From assembly GCA_937951615.1 (NCBI GenBank), contig CALFBH010000003.1, forward strand, positions 1 through 64,000: DNA of 64,000 nt, in the 5' to 3' direction. This DNA is from an uncultured Saprospiraceae bacterium. GTDB lineage: Bacteria > Bacteroidota > Bacteroidia > Chitinophagales > Saprospiraceae. The notes below the pieces were generated by a model, which ran no database searches, was not told the origin of the DNA, and saw nothing but the letters and a program-made list of their open reading frames with translations. A program made the position numbers and the translations under genes. Each line of letters opens with the position of its first letter. The stretch's first letter is position 1. Positions 63,589-64,000 of the stretch are shown one piece after another.

Positions 63589-64000
63589 GATTAAATTTTT
63601 AAAGTGAAAATAATGTTGATTAAAAAATGATACCTCAAAGGTGCAGCCTTTTTATATTAGAAAGAATTAGTATTTAAGGCGAAAGACAGCAGGAAATTGC
63701 CTGGTATAAGGGACTAAGTGTGAAGGTGGTTTTATGATTTTTTACAGATAAAAAACTGATTGTTAGATGATTATAGGGCGGAACTATCTATTAGTTTTTG
63801 ATTGAAATGTCAGGAGGCAATAAATTTTTTCATCAGCATTTTCTCATTTAGAACAAATCAGCAATCTGTAGGATTGCCATGTTTATAGAAAGTTGCGGAC
63901 TATTTTATAAATTTGTTCTAGCTCTGAAAGAGCGAAATATGTCAGCGAGGGACATCGCCCCTCGTAAACTAATTCAGATTTTTAAGTCCTGTAAGGACGA
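63589..64000. other. Intergenic gap at the right edge
   Basis: AT-rich, with no supported gene. Near the edge are dispersed repeat words (GCTCTGAAAGAGCGAAATATG at 63923-63942, GAGGGACATCGCCCCTC, AAGTCCTGTAAGGAC) of the kind often found in Bacteroidota gaps. Confidence 0.5.

Overview
The window reads as a chromosomal segment of a member of the Bacteroidota, possibly Saprospirales-like. The evidence is C-terminal Por-type (type IX secretion, T9SS) sorting domains, exosortase N with its VIT-domain partner, subtype-iii-like T6SS tube and spike proteins, TolB-like lipoproteins, TonB-type barrels, promoters of the TTTG/TAnnTTTG type and a general lack of Shine-Dalgarno sequences. The species cannot be named from sequence alone. 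No rRNA, tRNA, CRISPR array or replication origin was seen.

Region 1 (1-20,535, all + strand) is a T6SS effector island without structural genes such as sheath, baseplate or ATPase. After an IS30-type transposase tail come Hcp/TssD, a first VgrG/TssI and a tightly packed series: small conserved protein, M23-like effector with lipoprotein, permuted-papain-like effector with lipoprotein, DUF4123 adaptor, PAAR protein, papain-like cysteine peptidase effector with lipoprotein, HExxH metallopeptidase with a soluble partner, and a small orphan gene. A decayed hcp copy precedes a second module: VgrG, helical adaptor, PAAR-like Rhs protein with an ADP-ribosyltransferase-like tip, two immunity candidates and a DUF3592 protein. 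An Ig-like domain is shared by the PAAR protein and at least one effector, and may dock cargo.

Region 2 (20.6-38.7 kb) holds a non-autonomous inverted-repeat element, then exosortase N, its VIT/PEP-type partner, a DUF3999 protein and a TonB-receptor-like barrel on the minus strand. A + strand accessory block follows (T9SS subtilase with a C9 tract near its start, three tandem TolB-like lipoproteins), then a 1046-residue TPR protein on the minus strand.

Region 3 (39-53 kb) is mixed: a ThiE/TenI-like protein, a large helicase-like ATPase with a nuclease-like C-terminus, a LAS metallopeptidase flanked by direct repeats, an RloA-RloB pair translationally coupled to a T9SS subtilase, BrkB, thioesterase, fatty acid desaturase, thioredoxin reductase and a second copy of the inverted-repeat element with its own 8-bp target duplication.

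Region 4 (53-64 kb) encodes secreted proteins (beta-helix T9SS protein, leucine-rich-like repeat protein with an IPTL motif, PLAT/aerolysin-like/FG-GAP toxin candidate) around Mn-type superoxide dismutase and a 2,4-dienoyl-CoA reductase-type flavoenzyme.

The intergenic DNA is unusual. It is full of short degenerate tandem-repeat families (heptamers, AATTCGTAATT, TTTAAG, AATTGTG and others) and hairpins with conserved loops and unrelated but self-complementary stems. Several of these run into reading frames.
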